A stretch of DNA of 64,000 nucleotides from Rhodanobacter sp. C06 (GTDB lineage: Bacteria > Pseudomonadota > Gammaproteobacteria > Xanthomonadales > Rhodanobacteraceae), in the NCBI RefSeq assembly GCF_002001105.1, contig NZ_MUNP01000028.1, forward strand, positions 55,419 through 119,418. Direction: 5' to 3'. Below the pieces are notes generated by a model. That model was not told the origin of the DNA and searched no databases. It saw only the letters and a list, made by a program, of their open reading frames with translations. A program made the position numbers and the translations under genes. Of this stretch, positions 34,724 to 42,843 are shown one piece after another (position 1 is the first letter of the stretch; each line of letters starts with the position of its first letter).

Positions 34724-37150
34724 ATGAAGCGTATCGCCGCCCTGCTGCTGCTTGCCTCCCTCTCCGCCAACGCGCTTGCCTTCGATCCGTTCGTGATCTC
34801 GGATATCCGCATCGACGGCCTCTCGCGCATCTCCGCCGGCACGGTGTTCAACTACCTGCCGATGAGCCGCGGCGACCGCATGACCGACGCCACCGCGCAG
34901 CGGGCGATCCGTGCGCTGTACCAGACCAAGTTCTTCAGCGACGTGGAGATGGAGCGCGACGGCAACATCCTGGTGATCAAGGTGGTGGAGCGGCCGTCGA
35001 TCGCCAAGCTCACCATCCGCGGCAACAAGGACATCAAGACCGACGACCTCAAGAAGGGCCTGAAGTCGATCGGCCTGGCCGAGGGCGAGACCTTCGACCG
35101 GCTGGCGCTGGACAACGTGCAGCAGGAGCTGATCCACCAGTACTACAACCGCGGCAAGTACAGCGTCTCGGTGATCCCGCACGTGGTGCGGCTGGAACGC
35201 AACCGCGTGACGATCGACATCGAGATCCGCGAAGGCCAGGTGGCGAAGATCAAGGAGATCAACATCGTCGGCAACCACGCGTTCACCGACAAGCAGATCC
35301 GCGACGGCTTCGAGCTGGGCACGCCGAACTGGATGTCCTGGTATTCCAAGAACGACCAGTACTCGCGCGAGAAGCTCTCCGGCGATCTGGAGAAGCTGCA
35401 GTCCTACTACATGGACCGCGGCTACGCCGACTTCGGCGTCGATTCCACCCAGGTGACGATCGCGCCGGACAAGCAGTCGATGTACATCGCCGCCGACGTC
35501 AAGGAAGGCGAGATCTACAAGATCTCCGACGTGAAGCTGCTCGGCACCTTGGTACTGCCGGAAACCACGCTGCGCCAGCTGGTGTTCGTCAAGCCGGGCG
35601 AGGTGTTCAACCGCGGCGCGATCGAGGCCAGCACCAAGGCGATCAAGGCGCTGCTGGCCAACATCGGCTACGCCTACGCCAAGGTCACGCCGTATCCCAA
35701 GCTCGACAAGGACAAGCGCACCGTCGACCTCACGCTCTACATCGAACCGGGCCAGCGCGTGTACGTGCGCCGGGTGGTCTTCGAGGGCAACACGCGCACC
35801 GAGGACGACGTGCTGCGCCGCCAGATGCGCCAGCTCGAGGGTTCCTGGTACTCGCAGGCGGCGATCGACCGCTCGAAGATCCGCCTGCAGCAGCTGGGTT
35901 ACTTCAAGAAGGTCGACATCGACAAGAAGAAGGTGGCGGGCTCGGACGACCAGGTCGACGTCACCGTCAAGGTCGAGGAGCAATCCGCCGGCAGCCTGCA
36001 GTTCGGCGTCGGCTACTCGCAGTACTCGGGCATCATCCTGTCCGCCTCGGTATCGCAGCGCAATCTGTTCGGCACCGGCGACAGCGTGTCGGTGAGCGGC
36101 GAGCGCAGCAGCTACTACACTAAGTTCAACGTCAACTACTACAACCCCTCGCTCACCGACAACGGCGTGGGCATCGGCTACAGCGCCACCTACTCCAAGA
36201 CCGACTACGGCAACGTCGACAACAGCGAGTTCGCGAACTACTCCACCAGCCAGAAGGCGGTCTCCACCTACCTCGGCATCCCGATCACCGACTTCCAGAG
36301 CATCCGCGCGGGCATCGGCCTCAGCAGCAACAAGATCAACTCGATCCCCGGCTACACGCCGCAGCAGCTGGTCGACTACCAGAACGAGATCGGCAACTAC
36401 ACCGTCCACTCGACGATCGGCACACTGGGCTGGAACCTCGATACCCGCAACGGCTACTGGGCGCCCACCCGCGGCGGCGTGCTGTCGCTGAACGCCGAGG
36501 TGGCGCTGCCCACCTCCACCGTGAAGTACTGGAAGCTGACCGGCGAGGCGAACCACTACTGGCCGATCGGCCACGGCTTCGTGCTCTATCTCGACGGCCA
36601 GGTGGGCTACGGCAAGACCTACGGCCAGAACGGCATCAGCGACACGCAATTCGACCAGCTCAAGGCCGCCTACGCTGCCAACGGCCAGACCCTCACCGAC
36701 GTGCGCAACGACTTCCCGTTCTGGGAGAACTTCTACTCCGGCGGTGTACGCGACGTGCGCGGCTTCCAGGACAACACCCTGGGCCCGCGCATCTGTTCCG
36801 GCACCGGCACGCCCGACGCGAGCGGCACCTGCAGCGGCAGCTACTACTCGTATGCGCAGCCGATCGGCGGCGCATTCAAGGTGTTGGGCACGGCGGAGCT
36901 GTACCTGCCGCTACCCTTCCTCAAGGACGTCAACACCGCCCGCGTGTCCTGGTTCGTCGACGTGGGCAACGCCTACGCGAACTGGCAGAGCTTCAGTGCC
37001 AGCACCCTGCGTGCCTCCACCGGCCTGTCGCTGCACTGGCAGGCACCGATCGGCCCGATGATCATCAACTTCGCGCTGCCGTTCCGCACCCAGGCCGACG
37101 ACGGCCACTACGAGGAACGCATCCAGTTCACCTTCGGCTCCACGTTCTGA
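34724..37150 (+). CDS. bamA: Outer membrane protein assembly factor BamA
   Basis: Central Omp85 subunit of the BAM complex, 808 residues (E. coli 810). Signal peptide MKRIAALLLLASLSANALA, then five POTRA domains (about 22-420; e.g. FVISDIRIDGLSRISAGTVF opens POTRA1) and a 16-strand barrel ending in RIQFTFGSTF with terminal Phe. The barrel contains the VRGF motif of loop 6 (RDVRGFQDNTLGPR). A Cys pair in an extracellular loop (ICSGTGTPDASGTCSG) resembles that of other gammaproteobacterial BamA proteins. A strong terminator follows, so lpxD starts its own unit; no skp/ompH gene lies between them. Confidence 0.98.
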   Translation: MKRIAALLLLASLSANALAFDPFVISDIRIDGLSRISAGTVFNYLPMSRGDRMTDATAQRAIRALYQTKFFSDVEMERDGNILVIKVVERPSIAKLTIRGNKDIKTDDLKKGLKSIGLAEGETFDRLALDNVQQELIHQYYNRGKYSVSVIPHVVRLERNRVTIDIEIREGQVAKIKEINIVGNHAFTDKQIRDGFELGTPNWMSWYSKNDQYSREKLSGDLEKLQSYYMDRGYADFGVDSTQVTIAPDKQSMYIAADVKEGEIYKISDVKLLGTLVLPETTLRQLVFVKPGEVFNRGAIEASTKAIKALLANIGYAYAKVTPYPKLDKDKRTVDLTLYIEPGQRVYVRRVVFEGNTRTEDDVLRRQMRQLEGSWYSQAAIDRSKIRLQQLGYFKKVDIDKKKVAGSDDQVDVTVKVEEQSAGSLQFGVGYSQYSGIILSASVSQRNLFGTGDSVSVSGERSSYYTKFNVNYYNPSLTDNGVGIGYSATYSKTDYGNVDNSEFANYSTSQKAVSTYLGIPITDFQSIRAGIGLSSNKINSIPGYTPQQLVDYQNEIGNYTVHSTIGTLGWNLDTRNGYWAPTRGGVLSLNAEVALPTSTVKYWKLTGEANHYWPIGHGFVLYLDGQVGYGKTYGQNGISDTQFDQLKAAYAANGQTLTDVRNDFPFWENFYSGGVRDVRGFQDNTLGPRICSGTGTPDASGTCSGSYYSYAQPIGGAFKVLGTAELYLPLPFLKDVNTARVSWFVDVGNAYANWQSFSASTLRASTGLSLHWQAPIGPMIINFALPFRTQADDGHYEERIQFTFGSTF

Positions 37151-37173
37151 CCGGGCGGAACCACGTCGCACCA

Positions 37174-37208
37174 GCGAAAAGCGCGGCTTGCCGCGCTTTT
37201 CGCTTTTT
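37174..37208 (+). terminator. Terminator of bamA
   Basis: A perfect 14-bp stem (GCGAAAAGCGCGGC/GCCGCGCTTTTCGC) with a 2-nt loop is followed by five T, 24 nt after the stop. It separates bamA from lpxD. Confidence 0.93.
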
Positions 37209-37220
37209 GGTCCCGGCCGA

Positions 37221-37226
37221 TACAAT
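37221..37226 (+). promoter_or_regulatory. -10-like TACAAT before lpxD
   Basis: Lies 23 bp before the TTG start and 12 bp past the bamA terminator, so it is the likely promoter of the lpxD-fabZ-lpxA unit. A -35 would fall in the terminator stem and is not recognisable. Confidence 0.45.
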
Positions 37227-37249
37227 CACGAGCCGCCGCGGAGACACCA

Positions 37250-38296
37250 TTGAGCCAGCATCCCAGCCATACCCTTGCCAGCCACTCCCTTGCAGAGCTG
37301 GCCGAACGCTTCGGCCTGCGCCTGCAGGGCGACGGCAGCCGCCGCATCGAGGGCGTCGCCACGCTCGCGCATGCGCACGCTGGACAGGTCAGCTTCCTCT
37401 CCACCGGCAAGTACGCCGCGCAACTGGCCGCCACCGGCGCCGGCGCGGTGATCCTGCGCGAGGAACACCTGGCCGACTGCCCGGTCGACGCGCTGATCGC
37501 CGCCGATCCCTACGTGGCCTACGCGAAGATCGCCGCGCTGTACGAACGCCTGCCCGCCGCCGCCCCCGGCATCCATCCCAGCGCGGTGGTGGACCCCGGC
37601 GCGAAGGTCGCCCCCGGCGCCAGCATCGGCCCGTGCTGCGTGATCGAGCGCGGCACGACGGTCGAGGACGGTGCCGTGCTCGGCCCGCACTGCATCGTGG
37701 GCGAGGACTGCACGGTGGGCGCGCAGTCGCGCCTGGTGGCGCGCGTCACCCTGGTGACGCGGGTGACGCTGGGCCGGCGCGTGCTGGTGCATCCCGGCGC
37801 GGTGATCGGTTCGGACGGCTTCGGTCTCGCCTTCGAGCGCGACCACTGGCTGAAGATCCCCCAGCTCGGCGGCGTGCGCATCGGCGACGACTGCGAGATC
37901 GGTGCCAACACCACGATCGACCGCGGTGCGCTGGACGACACCGTGCTGGAGGAAGACGTCCGCCTCGACAACCAGATCCAGATCGCCCACAACGTGCACG
38001 TGGGCGCGCACACCGCGATGGCCGGCTGCGCCGCAGTGGCCGGCAGTGCCAGGATCGGCCGCTGGTGCCAGATCGGCGGCAATGCCGGCGTGCTCGGCCA
38101 TCTGGAACTGGCCGACCGGGTTACCATTACCGCCAAGAGCCTGGTCACGCACTCGATACGCGAACCGGGCGAGTATTCCTCCGGCACGCCGCTGCAGGAC
38201 AACCGCCAGTGGCGCAAGAGCGCCGCCCGCTTCAAGCACCTGGACGATTTCGCGCGCCGCCTCTTGGCGCTGGAAAAGGACAAGAACAATGAGTGA
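37250..38296 (+). CDS. lpxD: UDP-3-O-(3-hydroxyacyl)glucosamine N-acyltransferase
   Basis: Third step of lipid A synthesis; adds the N-linked hydroxyacyl chain from acyl-ACP. 348 residues. An N-terminal uridine-binding domain (GVATLAHAHAGQVSFLS) is followed by a left-handed beta-helix of hexapeptide repeats (ASIGPCCVIERGTTVEDGAVLG and on). Catalytic His lies in QIAHNVHVG, and GSDGFGLAF is the substrate loop. It starts with TTG at 37250, supported by GGAG 6 nt upstream and lack of any ATG. It ends 8 nt inside fabZ. Confidence 0.96.
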   Translation: MSQHPSHTLASHSLAELAERFGLRLQGDGSRRIEGVATLAHAHAGQVSFLSTGKYAAQLAATGAGAVILREEHLADCPVDALIAADPYVAYAKIAALYERLPAAAPGIHPSAVVDPGAKVAPGASIGPCCVIERGTTVEDGAVLGPHCIVGEDCTVGAQSRLVARVTLVTRVTLGRRVLVHPGAVIGSDGFGLAFERDHWLKIPQLGGVRIGDDCEIGANTTIDRGALDDTVLEEDVRLDNQIQIAHNVHVGAHTAMAGCAAVAGSARIGRWCQIGGNAGVLGHLELADRVTITAKSLVTHSIREPGEYSSGTPLQDNRQWRKSAARFKHLDDFARRLLALEKDKNNE

Positions 38297-38762
38297 CGCC
38301 CCCGCCCCCGTGACCCTGCCGGTGAACGTGGAACAGATCCAGCAACTGCTGCCGCACCGCTATCCGTTCCTGCTGGTCGACCGCGTGATCGAGATCGTGC
38401 CCGACCAGAGCGTCGTGGCACTGAAGAACGTCACCATCAACGAGCCGTTCTTCAACGGCCACTTCCCCGGCCACCCGGTGATGCCTGGCGTGCTGATCGT
38501 GGAGGCGATGGCGCAGACCGCCGGCTTGCTGACCCAGCTCAGCAACCGCATGAAAGGCAATACCGCCAACCCGCTGTTCTACCTGGTCAAGGTGGACAAC
38601 GCGCGCTTCAGCGCGCCGGTGGTGCCGGGCGACCAGCTGCGGCTGGAAGTATCGGTGAAGCGCGTGATGCGCGGCATGGGCCTGTTCGCGGCGCGCACCC
38701 TGGTGGACGGCAAGGAAGTGGCCAGCTGCGAACTGATGTGCGCGGCGAGGTCGGAAAAATGA
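38289..38762 (+). CDS. fabZ: 3-hydroxyacyl-ACP dehydratase FabZ
   Basis: Hot-dog-fold dehydratase of fatty acid elongation, 157 residues. It competes with LpxA/LpxD for hydroxyacyl-ACP, which is why it sits among the lpx genes. [14 protein letters not shown], the catalytic His in [15 protein letters not shown] and the Glu in [10 protein letters not shown] are intact. It overlaps lpxD by 8 nt and lpxA by 4 nt (ATGA), so translation is coupled on both sides. Confidence 0.97.
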   Translation: MSDAPAPVTLPVNVEQIQQLLPHRYPFLLVDRVIEIVPDQSVVALKNVTINEPFFNGHFPGHPVMPGVLIVEAMAQTAGLLTQLSNRMKGNTANPLFYLVKVDNARFSAPVVPGDQLRLEVSVKRVMRGMGLFAARTLVDGKEVASCELMCAARSEK

Positions 38763-39547
38763 CCCAAGCCGCCTCGACCCACCCCACTGCGCAGGTCGAT
38801 CCCGCCGCGAAGATCGGCGCCAACGTCGCCATCGGCGCTTACAGCGTGATCGGCGCCGAGGTGGAGATCGGCGACGGCACGGTGATCGGCCCGCACGTGG
38901 TGATCGAGGGGCCGACCCGGATCGGCCGCGACAACCGCATCGCGCAGTTCGCCTCCATCGGCGGCGATCCGCAGGACAAGAAATTCGCCGGCGAGCGCAG
39001 CGAGCTGGTGATCGGCGACCGCAACCTGATCCGCGAGTTCGTCACCATCAACCGCGGGACCGGCGAGGGCGGCGGCATCACCCGAATCGGCGACGACAAC
39101 TGGCTGCTCGCCTACGTGCACGTCGCGCACGACTGCCAGGTCGGCAACCACGTGGTGTTCTCCAACTACTCGGCGCTGGCCGGGCACGTGGAGATCGGCG
39201 ACTGGGTGATCATCTCCGGCTACGCCGGCGTGCACCAGTTCTGCAAGGTCGGCGCGCACGCCTTCATCGCGATGGGCTGCTTGGTCGGCTCCGACGTGCC
39301 GCCGTTCCTGATGATGGCGAACGAGCAGCACGGCCGCCCGCGCGGCATCAATAGCGAAGGCCTGAAGCGCCGCGGCTTCGACGGCACGCGCGTCAGCGCG
39401 ATCAAGCGCGCCTACCGCACCCTGTACATGGCCGGCCTGTCGCAGGCCGAGGCGCGCGAGCAACTCGTCGCGCAGGCCGAGGACAGCGCCGACGTGCGCG
39501 CGATGCTCGACTTCATCGATCGCAGTGAACGCGCACTCGCCCGCTGA
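38759..39547 (+). CDS. lpxA: UDP-N-acetylglucosamine acyltransferase
   Basis: First enzyme of lipid A synthesis, 262 residues (E. coli 262). Left-handed beta-helix of hexapeptide repeats from [14 protein letters not shown]. Catalytic His lies in [14 protein letters not shown], and the ruler region contains [21 protein letters not shown] helical C-terminus ([23 protein letters not shown]) completes the fold. The TGA stop is the first three bases of a 23-bp palindrome (TGATATGCGC-GCA-GCGCATATCA). Confidence 0.97.
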   Translation: MTQAASTHPTAQVDPAAKIGANVAIGAYSVIGAEVEIGDGTVIGPHVVIEGPTRIGRDNRIAQFASIGGDPQDKKFAGERSELVIGDRNLIREFVTINRGTGEGGGITRIGDDNWLLAYVHVAHDCQVGNHVVFSNYSALAGHVEIGDWVIISGYAGVHQFCKVGAHAFIAMGCLVGSDVPPFLMMANEQHGRPRGINSEGLKRRGFDGTRVSAIKRAYRTLYMAGLSQAEAREQLVAQAEDSADVRAMLDFIDRSERALAR

Positions 39548-39567
39548 TATGCGCGCAGCGCATATCA
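39545..39567. repeat. Palindrome at the lpxA stop codon
   Basis: Perfect 10-bp arms TGATATGCGC and GCGCATATCA with spacer GCA. The first triplet is the lpxA stop. The ATATGCG core resembles the palindrome in front of uvrB. No T-run follows. Confidence 0.6.
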
Positions 39568-39611
39568 GCAAATCAGGCAAGCGCGCCTGCCTTTGTTCTG
39601 ACAGCTGAACC

Positions 39612-40847
39612 ATGCCGACCGCAGAAGCCACCGGAGCCCCGCTCATCGCCCTCCTCGCCGGCGAAGACTCCGGCGACCAGCTCGGCGCGGACCTGATCGC
39701 GGCGTTGCGCAAGCGCTACCCGCACGCGCGTTTCGTCGGCATCGGCGGCAAGCGCATGCAGGCGCAGGGCTTCGAATCCTGGTACGACATCCGCGAACTG
39801 TCGCTGTTCGGCCTCGCCGAAGTGGTGTCGCACCTGCCGCGCCTGCTGGAACTGCGCAAGGCGCTGGTCGCGCGCCTGCTCGCCGCCCAGCCCGCCGTGG
39901 TGGTCGGCATCGACGCGCCGGATTTCAACCTCGGCGTGGAGCGGCGGCTCAAGCGGGCCGGCCTGCGCACCGTGCATTACGTCAGCCCCTCGGTGTGGGC
40001 CTGGCGCGAAAAGCGCGCCGCGAAGATCGGCCGTTCGGCCGACCGCGTGCTGTGCCTGTTCCCGATGGAGCCGGCGATCTACGCAAGGCACGGCATCGAT
40101 GCCCGTTTCACCGGCCATCCGCTGGCCGACCGTTTTCCGCTGGTTTCCGACCGCGCCGCCGCGCGCGCAGCACTGCAGCTGCCGCAGGACGCACCCGTGC
40201 TGGCCGTGCTGCCCGGCAGCCGCGGGAACGAACTGGCGCGGCTGGGCGAACCCTTCCTCGACGCCGCACGCCGCGTGGCCGCAGCCCTGCCCGGGCTGCG
40301 CGTGGTGATCCCCGCCGCCAATCCGCGCATGCTGGAACGGCTGCGCGCCCTGATCGCCGGGACGCCGCAGGATGCCGCCGCGCTGCAGCTGCTGGACGGG
40401 CAGGCCCACGAGGCGATGCAGGCCGCCGACGTGGTGCTGCTGGCCTCCGGCACCGCCACGCTGGAGGCGATGCTGGCCAAGCGGCCGATGGTGGTGGGTT
40501 ACCGCGTCGCGCCCGCCAGCTACCGCATCGCCAAGCTGCTGCGCATGCTCAAGACCGACGTCTACGCGCTGCCGAACATCCTCGCCCGCGCCTGCGGCAT
40601 GGGCGAGCACGTGGTGCTGGTACCCGAACTGATGCAGGACGACTGCACCGCCGCGAAACTCGCCGACGCCGTGCTCGCGCTGTTCAACGACAGCGAACGC
40701 CGCGGCGCCATCGTGGCGGCGTTCGAGCAGTTGCACCGTGCCTTGCGCGCGGAGCTGGAGGGCGGCGCGGCGGAAGCGGCGGCCGGGGCGATTGGGGAGT
40801 TGATGCAGCGCGAATCATCTCCTGCTTCCTTGGGCGGAGAGGCGTAG
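39612..40847 (+). CDS. lpxB: Lipid-A-disaccharide synthase
   Basis: GT19 glycosyltransferase joining UDP-diacyl-GlcN and lipid X. 411 residues. [17 protein letters not shown] (family GE-SGD), [50 protein letters not shown], the donor-site [16 protein letters not shown] and [10 protein letters not shown] are recognisable. The C-terminal ~40 residues are Ala/Glu-rich and longer than usual; the final codons approach a palindromic repeat (from 40891). Confidence 0.96.
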   Translation: MPTAEATGAPLIALLAGEDSGDQLGADLIAALRKRYPHARFVGIGGKRMQAQGFESWYDIRELSLFGLAEVVSHLPRLLELRKALVARLLAAQPAVVVGIDAPDFNLGVERRLKRAGLRTVHYVSPSVWAWREKRAAKIGRSADRVLCLFPMEPAIYARHGIDARFTGHPLADRFPLVSDRAAARAALQLPQDAPVLAVLPGSRGNELARLGEPFLDAARRVAAALPGLRVVIPAANPRMLERLRALIAGTPQDAAALQLLDGQAHEAMQAADVVLLASGTATLEAMLAKRPMVVGYRVAPASYRIAKLLRMLKTDVYALPNILARACGMGEHVVLVPELMQDDCTAAKLADAVLALFNDSERRGAIVAAFEQLHRALRAELEGGAAEAAAGAIGELMQRESSPASLGGEA

Positions 40848-40890
40848 CTTTTCTCCTTACTCTCCCGGAAGCAAAGAGGAGGCACATGAT

Positions 40891-41028
40891 CTTCTCCCTC
40901 TCCCCGCCGGGGAGAGGGCTGGGGTGAGGGGACAAGCTGGCGATAGGGTTGCTTCAAGGCATGCTCCGATGCCGCCCTTCACAAACCCCGGCCCCTCACC
41001 TCAATTCTCTCCCCGGAGGGGAGAGGAG
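40891..41028. repeat. Palindromic intergenic repeat, copy 2
   Basis: CTCTCCCC-GCC-GGGGAGAG then GGTGAGGGG on the left, CCCCTCACC then TCTCCCC-GGA-GGGGAGAGG on the right. Same family and same layout as 29836-29994, with a different central segment. It occupies the lpxB-rnhB gap. Confidence 0.8.
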
Positions 41029-41073
41029 GCGAACGCGCTGTGCAGCTCCGTTCCCACCAACACCTCTGCAGCC

Positions 41074-41700
41074 ATGAGTACCCCGACCTTGCCAAACAAT
41101 GGTTTTTTAAGAGCGGGGGTGGACGAGGCCGGTCGCGGTCCCTTGGCCGGCCCGGTGGTGGTGGCTGCGGTGATCCTCGACCCCGCCCGTCCCATCGCCG
41201 GCCTGGACGACTCCAAGAAGCTCAGCGAGAAGCGGCGCGAAACGCTGTATCCGCAGATCGTCGAATGCGCGCTGGCGCACTGCGTGATCGTGGTGGAGGC
41301 GGAGGAGATCGACCGGCTCAACATCTTCCAGGCCACCATGGCCGGCATGAGCCGCGCCGTGGCCGGCCTCGTGCCGGCCGCGCGGGAGGCGCTGGTGGAC
41401 GGCAACAAGCTGCCGAAGGGTCTGCCCTGCCCCGGCCGCGCCATCGTGGGCGGCGATGCGCTGGAACCCGCGATCAGCGCCGCGTCCATCCTGGCCAAGG
41501 TGAGCCGCGACCGGCTGATGGTGGCGCTGGATGACGTCCATCCCGGCTACGGCTTCGCCGTGCACAAGGGCTACCCCACGCCGGCCCACCTGGCCGCACT
41601 GCAGCGGCTCGGTCCCTGCGTGCAGCACCGGCGCAGCTTCGCGCCGGTGCGCGTGTTGCTGGATCAGGCAACGCTGTTCCGCGACGGCCCCGATTGCTGA
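41074..41700 (+). CDS. rnhB: Ribonuclease HII
   Basis: Removes RNA from RNA-DNA hybrids and single ribonucleotides from DNA. 208 residues. [19 protein letters not shown] gives the DEAGRG motif (Asp and Glu of the catalytic set), [14 protein letters not shown] follows, VDGNKLP holds the third acidic residue, and the fourth Asp is in [27 protein letters not shown] is conserved. ATG 41074 is preferred; the frame extends upstream through the repeat. Confidence 0.97.
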   Translation: MSTPTLPNNGFLRAGVDEAGRGPLAGPVVVAAVILDPARPIAGLDDSKKLSEKRRETLYPQIVECALAHCVIVVEAEEIDRLNIFQATMAGMSRAVAGLVPAAREALVDGNKLPKGLPCPGRAIVGGDALEPAISAASILAKVSRDRLMVALDDVHPGYGFAVHKGYPTPAHLAALQRLGPCVQHRRSFAPVRVLLDQATLFRDGPDC

Positions 41701-41893
41701 TCGCCCGCCGGTGAGATTCATCGGCATAGGCCATCGGTCTATGCAACTTTTCTCCGCGCGGGAGCATCATTCACTACAGGAAGCCCGTCCGCATGGACGC
41801 GTCCGCAGCAGCGGCGACGTCCCGCCAGAGCTGACCCGCCGATTGCTGCCAACGTTGCGCACAACGCGCATCGCCCATCGCAGGAGTCGTGCC

Positions 41894-42100
41894 ATGATGC
41901 TCCCGTCCAACCATCCGACCGCTTCCCCCGTGCCGGCCGGCATGCCCGTACCGGTGCAGGCTGAACCCGCCACCGGCGGCGCCGATGAAAACCTGCCGCT
42001 GCATGCCGACTACAACCTCCATCCGCTGAAGGTGGACAGCCTCGGCCACTACCTGCCACCCAGCGAGGAACCGGAGGAAGAACGCTTCCATGTCCGTTGA
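41894..42100 (+). CDS. Small protein of unknown function
   Basis: 68 residues from ATG 41894 (or 41897), with GGAG 8 nt upstream. Pro- and Ala-rich first half, then PLHADYNLHPLKVDSLGHYLPP and an acidic tail (SEEPEEERF). No signal peptide, membrane helix or Cys. It ends 67 bp before the thioredoxin-like gene and is on the same strand. I recognise no family; the good ribosome site and conserved-looking C-terminal half support it as real. Confidence 0.5.
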   Translation: MMLPSNHPTASPVPAGMPVPVQAEPATGGADENLPLHADYNLHPLKVDSLGHYLPPSEEPEEERFHVR

Positions 42101-42167
42101 GCGGCGATGCTTCCCCTGCCCCGCGCCGCTCGCTACGCTGGCGACGCTACCCGGGGGAAGGGATGAC

Positions 42168-42716
42168 ATGCGCCGTATCGCCGCCGTACTGCTCGGACTG
42201 ATGTTCTGCGTGGCCGTCCACGCGCATGTGCAACCGGGCGACACGCCGCCGGACGCGCTGGGCACGACCCAGGACGGCCACGAGGTGACGGTTTCGTCGC
42301 TGCGCGGCAAGGTCGTGGTGGTCAGTTTCTGGGCCACCTGGTGCGGTTACTGCATGAAGGAAATGCCGGTGCTGGCGAACCTGCAGTCATTGGCGACCCG
42401 GCGTGGCCTGCCGTTGCAGGTAGTCACCGTCAACTATCGCGAGGATCGGCGCGTCTTCGTGAACACCGTGCGCGCCCTGCGCCCGCGCTTGCCCGGCCTG
42501 CTGATGACCTGGGACCGCGATGGCGCACTGGGCAGGCCCTACGGCAGCGACAAGGGCATTCCGCTGATGGTGATGCTGCGTCGCGACGGCACGGTGGCGC
42601 ACGTCCACATCGGCTACGGTGAAGACATGCTCGACACCTTGGTGGGCGAGATCAACGAGTTGCTCGCCGGGACCACAGCCACATCCGCCGTCGGCCACGC
42701 CGGCGGCAGCCTGTAG
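42168..42716 (+). CDS. Secreted TlpA/ResA-like thioredoxin
   Basis: 182 residues. Signal peptide MRRIAAVLLGLMFCVAVHAH, then an AhpC/TSA-Redoxin type thioredoxin fold: SLRGKVVVVSFWATWCGYC has the redox pair Cys59-Gly-Tyr-Cys62. GIPLMVMLRRDGTV contains the cis-Pro (IP). It probably acts as a periplasmic disulfide reductase, for instance in cytochrome c maturation or protection of a partner. Start 42168 has AAGGG 5 nt upstream. It sits with the small unknown gene between rnhB and dnaE, usually adjacent genes. Confidence 0.88.
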   Translation: MRRIAAVLLGLMFCVAVHAHVQPGDTPPDALGTTQDGHEVTVSSLRGKVVVVSFWATWCGYCMKEMPVLANLQSLATRRGLPLQVVTVNYREDRRVFVNTVRALRPRLPGLLMTWDRDGALGRPYGSDKGIPLMVMLRRDGTVAHVHIGYGEDMLDTLVGEINELLAGTTATSAVGHAGGSL

Positions 42717-42843
42717 CCCCCCTCGGCGACTTTCGATCACCGGAATCCAGCCGCCGCCCCGCGGCAGGCGCGTCGCGCGGAAGTCAATCTTGCCGCTGGC
42801 TCGGGTGCCGGTTAGCCTGCATGGATTCACCGCGTCGATCCGC

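Noticed and set aside
33044..36649. 1201-codon minus-strand frame over rseP and bamA
   Set aside because: Antisense shadow of two essential genes; low-complexity translation without motifs.
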